Origin: Gammaproteobacteria bacterium
GTDB taxonomy: Bacteria > Pseudomonadota > Gammaproteobacteria > Steroidobacterales > Woeseiaceae
Reading direction: 5' to 3'
Assembly (NCBI GenBank): GCA_029881015.1
Contig: JAOUNK010000202.1
Location: forward strand, 1-6,178
DNA length: 6,178 nt
Below the pieces are notes generated by a model. That model was given only the letters and a program-made list of their open reading frames with translations. It was not told the origin of the DNA and ran no database searches. Both the position numbers and the translations under genes were made by a program. Below, one piece after another: positions 1 to 5,118 of this stretch. Each line of letters opens with the position of its first letter. Position 1 is the first letter of the stretch.

Positions 1-414
1 GCTATTCGTGACGTCGCCCATCTCGACTTTTACCTCGAATTTGAAAGTCGTGCCGGCGGCCGCCTCAGGTACGCACCCGACCTCGAACGCATGTTCCGGA
101 TAGGGCATCACTCTCGGGTCGGAATATTTGCCCTGCGCGTCGATCCATGCCGCCGCGCCCGTGCCCTTGACGATGACGTTGGCGGCTTCGAATCCGTCCA
201 GCGGTTTGAGGCCGACAACGAATGCTGTATTGGACCGCACTTTCGAGATGGGGATCATGACCAGCTTCGAGTCACCGTAGATGACGTAGCCCACCGTGAA
301 GCCTTTGACCGGACCACACAGCGGGCTGTTGAATTCGTTCTTGCGAGGCTTGCCGTTGTAGCTGCAGGCGCCAAGCGCGATGGCAACCACGAGTAAAAGC
401 AAATGTTTCTTCAT
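1..414 (-). CDS. Predicted small lipoprotein of unknown function (3' end beyond the window)
   Basis: The first 138 residues are present without a stop; the gene runs off the left edge. Seen: a short lipoprotein signal peptide (MKKHLLLLVVAIALGAC) with a basic start, a hydrophobic core at residues 5-14 and a lipobox LGAC whose Cys17 would be lipidated. Residue +2 is Ser rather than Asp, which by the usual Lol rule favours the outer membrane. The mature part is soluble and mixed in character, with no transmembrane segment. It has two further cysteines, Cys33 and Cys114, that could form a disulfide in the periplasm. Its beta-rich look (GYVIYGDSKLVMIPIS, FKFEVKVEM) suggests a small beta fold. I do not recognise the family. 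The ATG at 412-414 is preceded by a good Shine-Dalgarno sequence and lies 44 bases after the stop of the ToxR-like regulator on the same strand, so cotranscription is likely. Confident as a gene; function unknown. Confidence 0.82.
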   Translation of the reverse strand, partial: MKKHLLLLVVAIALGACSYNGKPRKNEFNSPLCGPVKGFTVGYVIYGDSKLVMIPISKVRSNTAFVVGLKPLDGFEAANVIVKGTGAAAWIDAQGKYSDPRVMPYPEHAFEVGCVPEAAAGTTFKFEVKVEMGDVTNS

Positions 415-420
415 GACCAG

Positions 421-427
421 TCCCCTT
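421..427 (-). promoter_or_regulatory. Ribosome binding site of the lipoprotein gene
   Basis: The minus strand reads AAGGGGA six bases before the ATG at 414. This fixes the start and supports the open left-edge frame as a real gene that is translated independently of the upstream regulator. Confidence 0.6.
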
Positions 428-458
428 GTCTTGCTGTTCTTCTCAAAGTCCTGCGGAA

Positions 459-2831
459 TCATCCGGCATTTACAATTGCCGCGAAACGCGGGTCGTTTTT
501 CAGTGGCGCAAGGTGTGGCTCAACAGACAGTAGCTGCCGTGAGTACCCTTTGTCGACCGCCACCGCGAGCGCTGCCAGTGCGGCGTCTCGCTGGCCAGCG
601 CGCAGCGAAACCAACGCATCGTAGTAGTGTGAATACGGGTCGTCCGGCGCCAAAGCGCGCGCCTGATCAATCAATGAACGGGCTTCCTCACGATGGTCCA
701 GCATCGCGTTGATCCAGGACAGGTCCATCAGCGTAAACGCGTCCTTCGGGTTTACCTCCAATGCGCGCCTGGCCAGTCTCCCTGCTTCGCCGAACTGGTG
801 TAGCGCCTCATCTTTCCGGCCAGCCACCCACAACGCGTCGCCGAGGTTTGACCTCGCGAGGTGGTCGCCGGGCTGCAGCTCCACGGCGTGCCGATGGTTC
901 TCGATCGCGGCGTCGAAATTGCCCAGGTAGTAGTGCATGAGTCCGAGGTTGCTGTACACCGGCTTGGTTGGCTGGAGGTCGATCGCCTTCTGAAAAGCGG
1001 GCGCAGCGGCAGCGAAATTGTTCATCATCATGTGAGTCGTGCCGAGATTGCCGAATCCGCGCGCGTTTTCCGGGTCCAGCGACACGACGTACTGATACTG
1101 CTCAACCGCTTCCGCGAATCGACCGGTCTGGTAGAGGAACATGCCCAGCGTGTTGTAGGCACTCGCGTTTCCGGGATGAATATCGGTGGCGCTGCGCAAG
1201 CTCTCTTCGGCCTCATCCGTCCGTTTCATCCGCAGGAAGGTTCGACCGATACCGGTCAACGCATCGACGTTAGGCGGGTCGTGCTGGAGCGCCCGTTGAT
1301 AGGCCAGCACCGCGTCTTCATTCCGGCCGGTGGCCTGGTACAGGTTGCCGAGAGCGATATGCACAACGTCAAGATTGGGGTTCAGCGAGAGGGCGGTGCG
1401 GCAGGTCGATTCGGCGTCGTCAATGAACGCCGCATCGTCGACTTCCGCATACCCTCTCACGTAGACATCGCATTTGCCTGCATAGGCCGCCGCGTATTCA
1501 GGATCGACCGACAACGCTGCATCGAACCAGCCGAGCGCGGAGGCGATGGTGCTGGTCGTTATCGGCTTTCTCGAGTCTTCGATGCCATGGCGATAGAGCA
1601 CGTAGGCATCAAGTGCAGGGTCCTCGACGCCCTGCGACGCGCTGTCACGCATCCTGGCCGGTAGCGCCACGCGAACGTTCGCGACGGTGAGGCTCGTGAT
1701 CTCGTCACGAATGTCGAAAAAATCCTCACGAGGCCGATCGAAGCTCCGGGAGAGGACATGAAAACCGCTCTCCGAGTCGATGAGCTGCACGGTGACCCGC
1801 ATCTTGTCTTCCGCCATCTCGACGCTGCCTTCGATATACATTTCAACGCGCAGCCGGTTGCGAACGGTACTCGACGCACTGTTGGGCGCCAGCGAAAATG
1901 AATCGCCGCGGGCGGCGATGCGCAGCCCGGGAACCCGGGATAACTGCGTGATGACATCGTCCACGAGACCGTCGGCAAATACCTGGGTCTCGTTGCTGCC
2001 ATCCAGGTTGACGAAGGGCAGCACGGCGAACGAGTTCTCGACGACGGGCGGCATGCGAACCTCGAGGGGTGTTGCAGGCGAATCGGCAACGTGTGCCTCG
2101 GGCAGGCCGAACCTCTGGTCATAGAGATAGACGCCGACCGCGGCCACGGCCAGTGCGCCGACGACCGAGAGATAGGTGCGGCTGAAACGGCGCCGGCGCG
2201 AGGCGGCTACGGAGAGCGGGTCCAGGATCGCACGCCCGTCACGAAACTCCAGGAACCAGGAGAGAACGATAGCGATCGGAAATCCCGCAATAACGAGAGC
2301 GGTAACGAAGGTCGCTGCCCATTCCGGGAAATGCAATTGATCGAAGACGATGTCCGCGACCTGGATGAGCAACCAGCCCACGACCAGGTATGCGAGTGCG
2401 GTTTCGATGACGCCACGCTGCTTGAGGTTTTCGAAAAGTCCGATGTCGTCGAGCTTCGTATTGTCTCCCGCCCCGATGACGATGGTCGATGTGTCGATAT
2501 CCTCGATTCGGGGCTCGACGATAAGCCGATAACCGCGCTTGGGCACGGTCTGGATGAAAACAGGATTGTCGACGTGGTCGTCGAGCGCGTGGCGAATTTC
2601 GCTGACAGCGTGGCTGAGTGCTTCGCTACTGCCCTGGCCGGGGCCCCAGACCTGTTCGACAAGCCTGTCGCGCGGGATCAGCACGCCAGGCTCCCTGGCC
2701 AGGCATAACAACACCGCCACCGCCTTTGGCGGCAGGTGTCTGGATTCGGCTTGGCCCAGGACCTGGCCTTTCAGGGGTTCTACGAAACGGTCCCCAAGGT
2801 AGAAGCCGTGCAAGAGGTTTGAATTTGGCAT
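459..2831 (-). CDS. ToxR/CadC-like membrane-anchored transcriptional regulator with TolB-like and TPR periplasmic region
   Basis: A 790-residue one-component regulator. Residues about 5-105 form an OmpR/PhoB-type winged helix (trans_reg_C): LPPKAVAVLLCLA, the recognition-helix region SSEALSHAVSEIRHALDD, and the wing FIQTVPKRGYRLI. Three hydrophobic helices follow at about 141-165, 172-194 and 218-237. The Arg cluster SRRRRF at 211-216 lies between helices two and three, so by the positive-inside rule the DNA-binding end is cytoplasmic and the C-terminal part periplasmic. Residues about 266-390 match the TolB-N/FlgO-like module common in TPR-containing regulators and adenylate cyclases (FAVLPFVNLDG, FADGLVDDVITQLSRVPGLRIAAR, YIEGSV, VTVQLIDSESGFHVLSRSFDR). 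From about 430 to 765 there are about eight TPR units, for example at 490-520, 558-588 and 626-656. There is no cyclase or receiver domain. The start at 2831 is chosen over an in-frame ATG at 2867 because a Shine-Dalgarno lies just upstream and the 12 extra residues (LCLEKAGRRGG) do not fit the domain. Ligand and target genes are unknown; the downstream lipoprotein is the obvious candidate target or partner. Confidence 0.9.
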   Translation of the reverse strand: MPNSNLLHGFYLGDRFVEPLKGQVLGQAESRHLPPKAVAVLLCLAREPGVLIPRDRLVEQVWGPGQGSSEALSHAVSEIRHALDDHVDNPVFIQTVPKRGYRLIVEPRIEDIDTSTIVIGAGDNTKLDDIGLFENLKQRGVIETALAYLVVGWLLIQVADIVFDQLHFPEWAATFVTALVIAGFPIAIVLSWFLEFRDGRAILDPLSVAASRRRRFSRTYLSVVGALAVAAVGVYLYDQRFGLPEAHVADSPATPLEVRMPPVVENSFAVLPFVNLDGSNETQVFADGLVDDVITQLSRVPGLRIAARGDSFSLAPNSASSTVRNRLRVEMYIEGSVEMAEDKMRVTVQLIDSESGFHVLSRSFDRPREDFFDIRDEITSLTVANVRVALPARMRDSASQGVEDPALDAYVLYRHGIEDSRKPITTSTIASALGWFDAALSVDPEYAAAYAGKCDVYVRGYAEVDDAAFIDDAESTCRTALSLNPNLDVVHIALGNLYQATGRNEDAVLAYQRALQHDPPNVDALTGIGRTFLRMKRTDEAEESLRSATDIHPGNASAYNTLGMFLYQTGRFAEAVEQYQYVVSLDPENARGFGNLGTTHMMMNNFAAAAPAFQKAIDLQPTKPVYSNLGLMHYYLGNFDAAIENHRHAVELQPGDHLARSNLGDALWVAGRKDEALHQFGEAGRLARRALEVNPKDAFTLMDLSWINAMLDHREEARSLIDQARALAPDDPYSHYYDALVSLRAGQRDAALAALAVAVDKGYSRQLLSVEPHLAPLKNDPRFAAIVNAG

Positions 2832-2835
2832 GCCA

Positions 2836-2841
2836 CCCCTT
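2836..2841 (-). promoter_or_regulatory. Ribosome binding site selecting the 2831 start of the regulator
   Basis: The minus strand reads AAGGGG followed by TGGC and the ATG at 2831. The longer stretch GAAGGGGTGGC resembles the anti-Shine-Dalgarno complement. This supports the internal ATG over the longer ATG at 2867, which has no comparable site in front of it. Confidence 0.5.
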
Positions 2842-2857
2842 CGACCCGCTTTTTCCA

Positions 2858-2866
2858 AGCATAGCA
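2858..2866 (-). promoter_or_regulatory. Candidate extended -10 promoter of the regulator
   Basis: In the 76-base gap between the deaD stop and the regulator start, the minus strand carries TGCTATGCT, an extended -10 (TGn plus TATGCT). No good -35 hexamer is seen about 17 bases upstream (CCGCAA). Transcription would start near 2851 and give a leader of about 20 bases that holds the ribosome binding site. If real, the regulator and lipoprotein can be expressed separately from deaD. It also argues for the 2831 start, because the 2867 ATG would lie upstream of the transcript. Confidence 0.3.
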
Positions 2867-2907
2867 TCCGTGAGGGGCGTTTGCGGTGGCCCCGGGGCCG
2901 GGCCTGG

Positions 2908-4668
2908 CTAGCGTTTTGCCTTCCGGGCCTTGCCGGGCCTGGCGCCGGCTTTGGGCCTGGCCGTGGCTTTCGCCTTGCTCCTGCGCACCGGCTTGTCCGG
3001 CCCGCCTGCCTTCGTGATCTTCATCGGCCGCCCACAGACCCGGACTTTCTTGAGGTCCATGAAAATATCGCGGGGCATGCCGACCGGCAGGTCGACGAGG
3101 CTGAAGTTCTGGTCGATTTCGATATGCCCGATGTGATCGCCATCGAGGCCGGCTTCATTGGCGATGGCGCCGACAATGTTGCCGGGCTTCACGCCGTGCT
3201 CGTGGCCGACTTCGATCCGGTAACGTTCCTTGTCGGAGTCAGGTTCCGGCAGCGCCTTGTCACGCGGCCTCTTGCCGTGTGGCTTATCTCGCTTGCCGCC
3301 GGCTGACTTCTCCTCGAAGCGCCGTTCCTTGCGCGCCTGGTCCGGCTTCAGCAGCAGCGGCTTGTCGCCGATGAGCAGCTGCGCGAGCGCCGCAGCGATA
3401 TCGACCGCCGGAACATCGTGCTCGTTGCGGTACTGCTCGACCAGGTTTTGCATGAAGGCCAGCTCATCGAGTGCCAGCGTATCCGTGATCTTCTGCTTGA
3501 AATCGGCGATCCGCTTGTTGTTCACCGTCTCGGTCGTCGGCAGCTGGAGCTGCTCGATTTTCTGGCGCGTGGCGCGCTCGATGGTGCTCAGCATGCGTCG
3601 TTCGCGTGGCGCTACGAACAGGATCGCCTCGCCGGTGCGTCCGGCACGACCCGTTCTCCCGATGCGGTGAATATAGGCCTCGGCGTCGTAGGGTATGTCG
3701 TAGTTGATGACGTGGCTGATGCGATCGACGTCGAGACCGCGTGCGGCCACGTCGGTTGCCACCAGGATATCCAGCGAACCCCGCTTGAGCCGCTCAACCG
3801 TTTGCTCACGGTGCGCCTGTGCCATGTCGCCGTTCATCGCGGCGGCCCGATAGCCACGAGCTTCCAGTTTCTCGGCGAGCTCGGAGGTCGCGGTCTTGGT
3901 GCGCACGAACATCAGGATCGCATCAAAGGGTTCGACTTCGAGAATGCGCGTCAGCGCATCCAGTTTGTGAAAGCCGCTGACCTGCCAGTAGCGTTGCCGA
4001 ATGGTCTCCGCTGTCGCCGTCTTCGCCTTGATCGAAATCTCGCGCGGCTTGTTGAGGTGGCGACGCGCAATGCGCTCGACCTCTTTGGGCATGGTCGCGG
4101 AGAACAGCGCCATCTGCCTGTCTTTCGGCGTCTGCTCCAGGATCCATGTAACCTCGTCGACGAAGCCCATGCGCAGCATCTCATCGGCTTCGTCCAGGAC
4201 GAGCGCCTGGAGCTTTTCGAGCTTCAGTGTGCCCTTGCGCATGTGATCCATGACGCGTCCGGGCGTACCCACGACGACCTGCACGCCGCGGCGTAGCTGG
4301 CGGATCTGCCCGCCGTATTCCTGCCCGCCGTAAATGGGCAGAACGTGAAAGCCCTTGATGCGTGACGCATAGCGCTGGAACGCCTCGGCGACCTGGATGG
4401 CGAGTTCGCGTGTGGGCGTCAGGGTCATGATCTGCACGTGCTTGCTTTGCATATCCAGCCGCGAAAGCAACGGGAGTGCGAAGGCCGCGGTCTTGCCCGT
4501 ACCGGTCGGCGCGTGGCCGAGGAGGTCGTGGCCGGCCAGGAGGTGCGGTACAGCCTGCGCCTGGATGGGCGAGGGCGTTTCGTAACCGATCTGGTCGAGA
4601 GCCTCGATCAGGGGGGCGGCAAGGTTCAACTCACGAAACGAGGGCGTTTCGGACGGGGGATTGCTCAT
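2908..4668 (-). CDS. deaD: ATP-dependent DEAD-box RNA helicase DeaD/CsdA
   Basis: A 586-residue cytoplasmic RNA helicase, near the length of E. coli DeaD (about 630). It unwinds short RNA duplexes in 50S ribosome assembly, mRNA turnover and cold adaptation (family knowledge). Motifs in order: Q motif at 11-36 (FRELNL...SPIQ), motif I APTGTGKT 53-60, Ia PTRELA 85-90, GG 114-115, TPGR 135-138, motif II DEAD 159-162, motif III SAT 190-192, motif IV ILMFVRTKT 251-259, motif V ATDVAARGLDV 304-314 and motif VI HRIGRTGR 334-341. Residues about 375-435 match the dimerisation/helical region. Residues about 482-552 (YRIEVGHEHGVKPGNIVGAIANEAGL...) are the DbpA/DeaD-type RNA-binding RRM, the main reason for calling DeaD rather than RhlE or SrmB. 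A Lys/Arg/Ala/Pro tail at 557-586 replaces the Gly/Arg-rich tail of E. coli. The ATG at 4668 starts right before the Q motif but has no clear Shine-Dalgarno. It lies 40 bases after the BLH-like gene, probably in the same transcript. Confidence 0.96.
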   Translation of the reverse strand: MSNPPSETPSFRELNLAAPLIEALDQIGYETPSPIQAQAVPHLLAGHDLLGHAPTGTGKTAAFALPLLSRLDMQSKHVQIMTLTPTRELAIQVAEAFQRYASRIKGFHVLPIYGGQEYGGQIRQLRRGVQVVVGTPGRVMDHMRKGTLKLEKLQALVLDEADEMLRMGFVDEVTWILEQTPKDRQMALFSATMPKEVERIARRHLNKPREISIKAKTATAETIRQRYWQVSGFHKLDALTRILEVEPFDAILMFVRTKTATSELAEKLEARGYRAAAMNGDMAQAHREQTVERLKRGSLDILVATDVAARGLDVDRISHVINYDIPYDAEAYIHRIGRTGRAGRTGEAILFVAPRERRMLSTIERATRQKIEQLQLPTTETVNNKRIADFKQKITDTLALDELAFMQNLVEQYRNEHDVPAVDIAAALAQLLIGDKPLLLKPDQARKERRFEEKSAGGKRDKPHGKRPRDKALPEPDSDKERYRIEVGHEHGVKPGNIVGAIANEAGLDGDHIGHIEIDQNFSLVDLPVGMPRDIFMDLKKVRVCGRPMKITKAGGPDKPVRRSKAKATARPKAGARPGKARKAKR

Positions 4669-4708
4669 GGGAAGGGCCAGCGAGGCGACGGGGCGCGAAC
4701 TGTACCAC

Positions 4709-5035
4709 TTACTCCGACATTTCCCATATTTTCGTTGAGCGCACGCCGGAGGCGGAGAATATCAGCAGCGGTCTCTCCAGCCCTGCGCAGAGCTCCGCGA
4801 ACGCAGTGGCGGTTTCCGGGCTGATGCGCCTCGACTCGAGCGGGAAATGCACGAACGTCATGCCGAGTTCCTCGGCGACCTTCGCGAGGTCGGCCGAGCG
4901 GGGCTGTCCCACGGTTTCGTTGTCCGGGCGGTTGTTCACGATGCTGCGAACATTTTGCTTTGCTGCGAGCTTGAGGTCTTCCTCGAACACCTGCCCGGAG
5001 ACGTAGACCTGCGGTGCCAGCTCGAGCACCTTCAT
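4709..5035 (-). CDS. BLH/DUF442-like phosphatase-fold protein, catalytic Cys missing and C-terminus short
   Basis: A 108-residue soluble protein resembling the TIGR01244 / beta-lactamase hydrolase-like phosphatase family (DUF442), relatives of dual-specificity phosphatases and rhodaneses. Seen: LAPQVYVSGQ near the N-terminus, IVNNRPDNETVGQP at about 32-45 (family signature NRPDxE...QP), HFPLESRRIS at 63-72, and the P-loop region PLLIFSASGVRS at 89-100. In active members the P-loop reads roughly (H/Y)CRSGTRS; here the Cys position is Ser94 (codon TCC at 4756-4754), while Gly97, Arg99 and Ser100 are kept. The protein stops eight residues after that Ser, where relatives usually have another 20-35 residues of helix. 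It is probably catalytically inactive: a binding protein, a decaying gene, or part of the deaD leader. I prefer the ATG at 5035 because it puts VSGQ at the usual distance from the start. A TTG at 5056, preceded by GGGGTGA, would add seven residues. Confidence 0.75.
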   Translation of the reverse strand: MKVLELAPQVYVSGQVFEEDLKLAAKQNVRSIVNNRPDNETVGQPRSADLAKVAEELGMTFVHFPLESRRISPETATAFAELCAGLERPLLIFSASGVRSTKIWEMSE

Positions 5036-5045
5036 CTGCAAATAA

Positions 5046-5049
5046 TCCT
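5046..5049 (-). promoter_or_regulatory. Ribosome binding site of the BLH-like gene (ATG 5035)
   Basis: The minus strand reads CAGGA with AGGA ending ten bases before the ATG at 5035, a slightly long but usable spacing. A competing site, GGGGTGA at 5061-5067, lies four bases before the alternative TTG at 5056, so the start is not settled by ribosome binding sites alone. Confidence 0.4.
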
Positions 5050-5092
5050 GCTTCAATGGTTCACCCCGGTCATTTGCGGCGCCAAACGCGCG

Positions 5093-5098
5093 AGTATA
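5093..5098 (-). promoter_or_regulatory. Candidate -10 element for the BLH-like gene and deaD
   Basis: The minus strand reads TATACT, five of six consensus bases, inside the left arm of the palindrome. No convincing -35 is seen at 16-18 bases upstream (CATGAC at 17). Transcription would start near 5086 and give a leader of about 50 bases to the ATG at 5035. It mirrors the plus-strand TATAAT about the same dyad centre. Confidence 0.35.
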
Positions 5099-5102
5099 CG
5101 CC

Positions 5103-5108
5103 TATAAT
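5103..5108 (+). promoter_or_regulatory. Candidate -10 element for yheS
   Basis: A perfect TATAAT lies ten bases before the yheS ATG. The expected start of transcription, at about 5114-5116, leaves a leader of only three to five bases, so the message would be nearly leaderless. No good -35 is visible (CGCCAA at a 17-base spacing), which weakens the call and leaves activator dependence possible. Confidence 0.4.
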
Positions 5109-5118
5109 CGCGCGGGTC

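Larger units (their letters stand above)
5087..5114. repeat. 28-bp interrupted palindrome in the divergent intergenic region (candidate operator)
   Basis: Two 12-base arms (CGCGCGAGTATA and TATAATCGCGCG) pair at 11 of 12 positions around a 4-base centre (CGCC). The outer 7 bases, CGCGCGA/TCGCGCG, are a perfect inverted repeat, followed by one mismatch and then TATA/TATA. The dyad is centred at about 5100.5, between the BLH-like/deaD unit and yheS, and each arm contains a -10-like hexamer. This geometry suits a dimeric regulator controlling both directions, or it may arise only from two back-to-back promoters. No regulator is assigned. Confidence 0.45.

Noticed and set aside
861..1664. Plus-strand open frame of 267 codons inside the regulator
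   Set aside because: It is antisense to the TPR region, has no recognisable domain, and its openness reflects codon bias of the real gene.
2091..2708. Plus-strand open frame of 205 codons opposite the regulator's N-terminal half
   Set aside because: The minus strand here encodes the winged helix and membrane segments with clear family signatures; the plus frame is low-complexity and charged.
2829..2867. Longer start for the regulator at 2867
   Set aside because: The extra 12 residues fit no domain, there is no Shine-Dalgarno before that ATG, and it would lie upstream of the candidate transcript start.
2888..2899. GGCCCCGGGGCC palindrome just after the deaD stop, considered as a terminator
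   Set aside because: It has no real loop or only a four-base one, and the minus strand continues with ACCGCAAACG rather than a T-run, so it is not a convincing intrinsic terminator. An effect as a weak pause site cannot be excluded.
3418..4296. Plus-strand open frame of 292 codons inside deaD
   Set aside because: It is fully antisense to the helicase core, whose motifs are all intact on the minus strand. The translation has no recognisable domain and has the Arg/His/Val-rich look of a shadow frame in GC-rich DNA.
4669..4708. Separate promoter for deaD in the 40-base gap
   Set aside because: The gap is GC-rich with no -10-like hexamer at a suitable distance; reading from upstream of the BLH-like gene is the simpler view.
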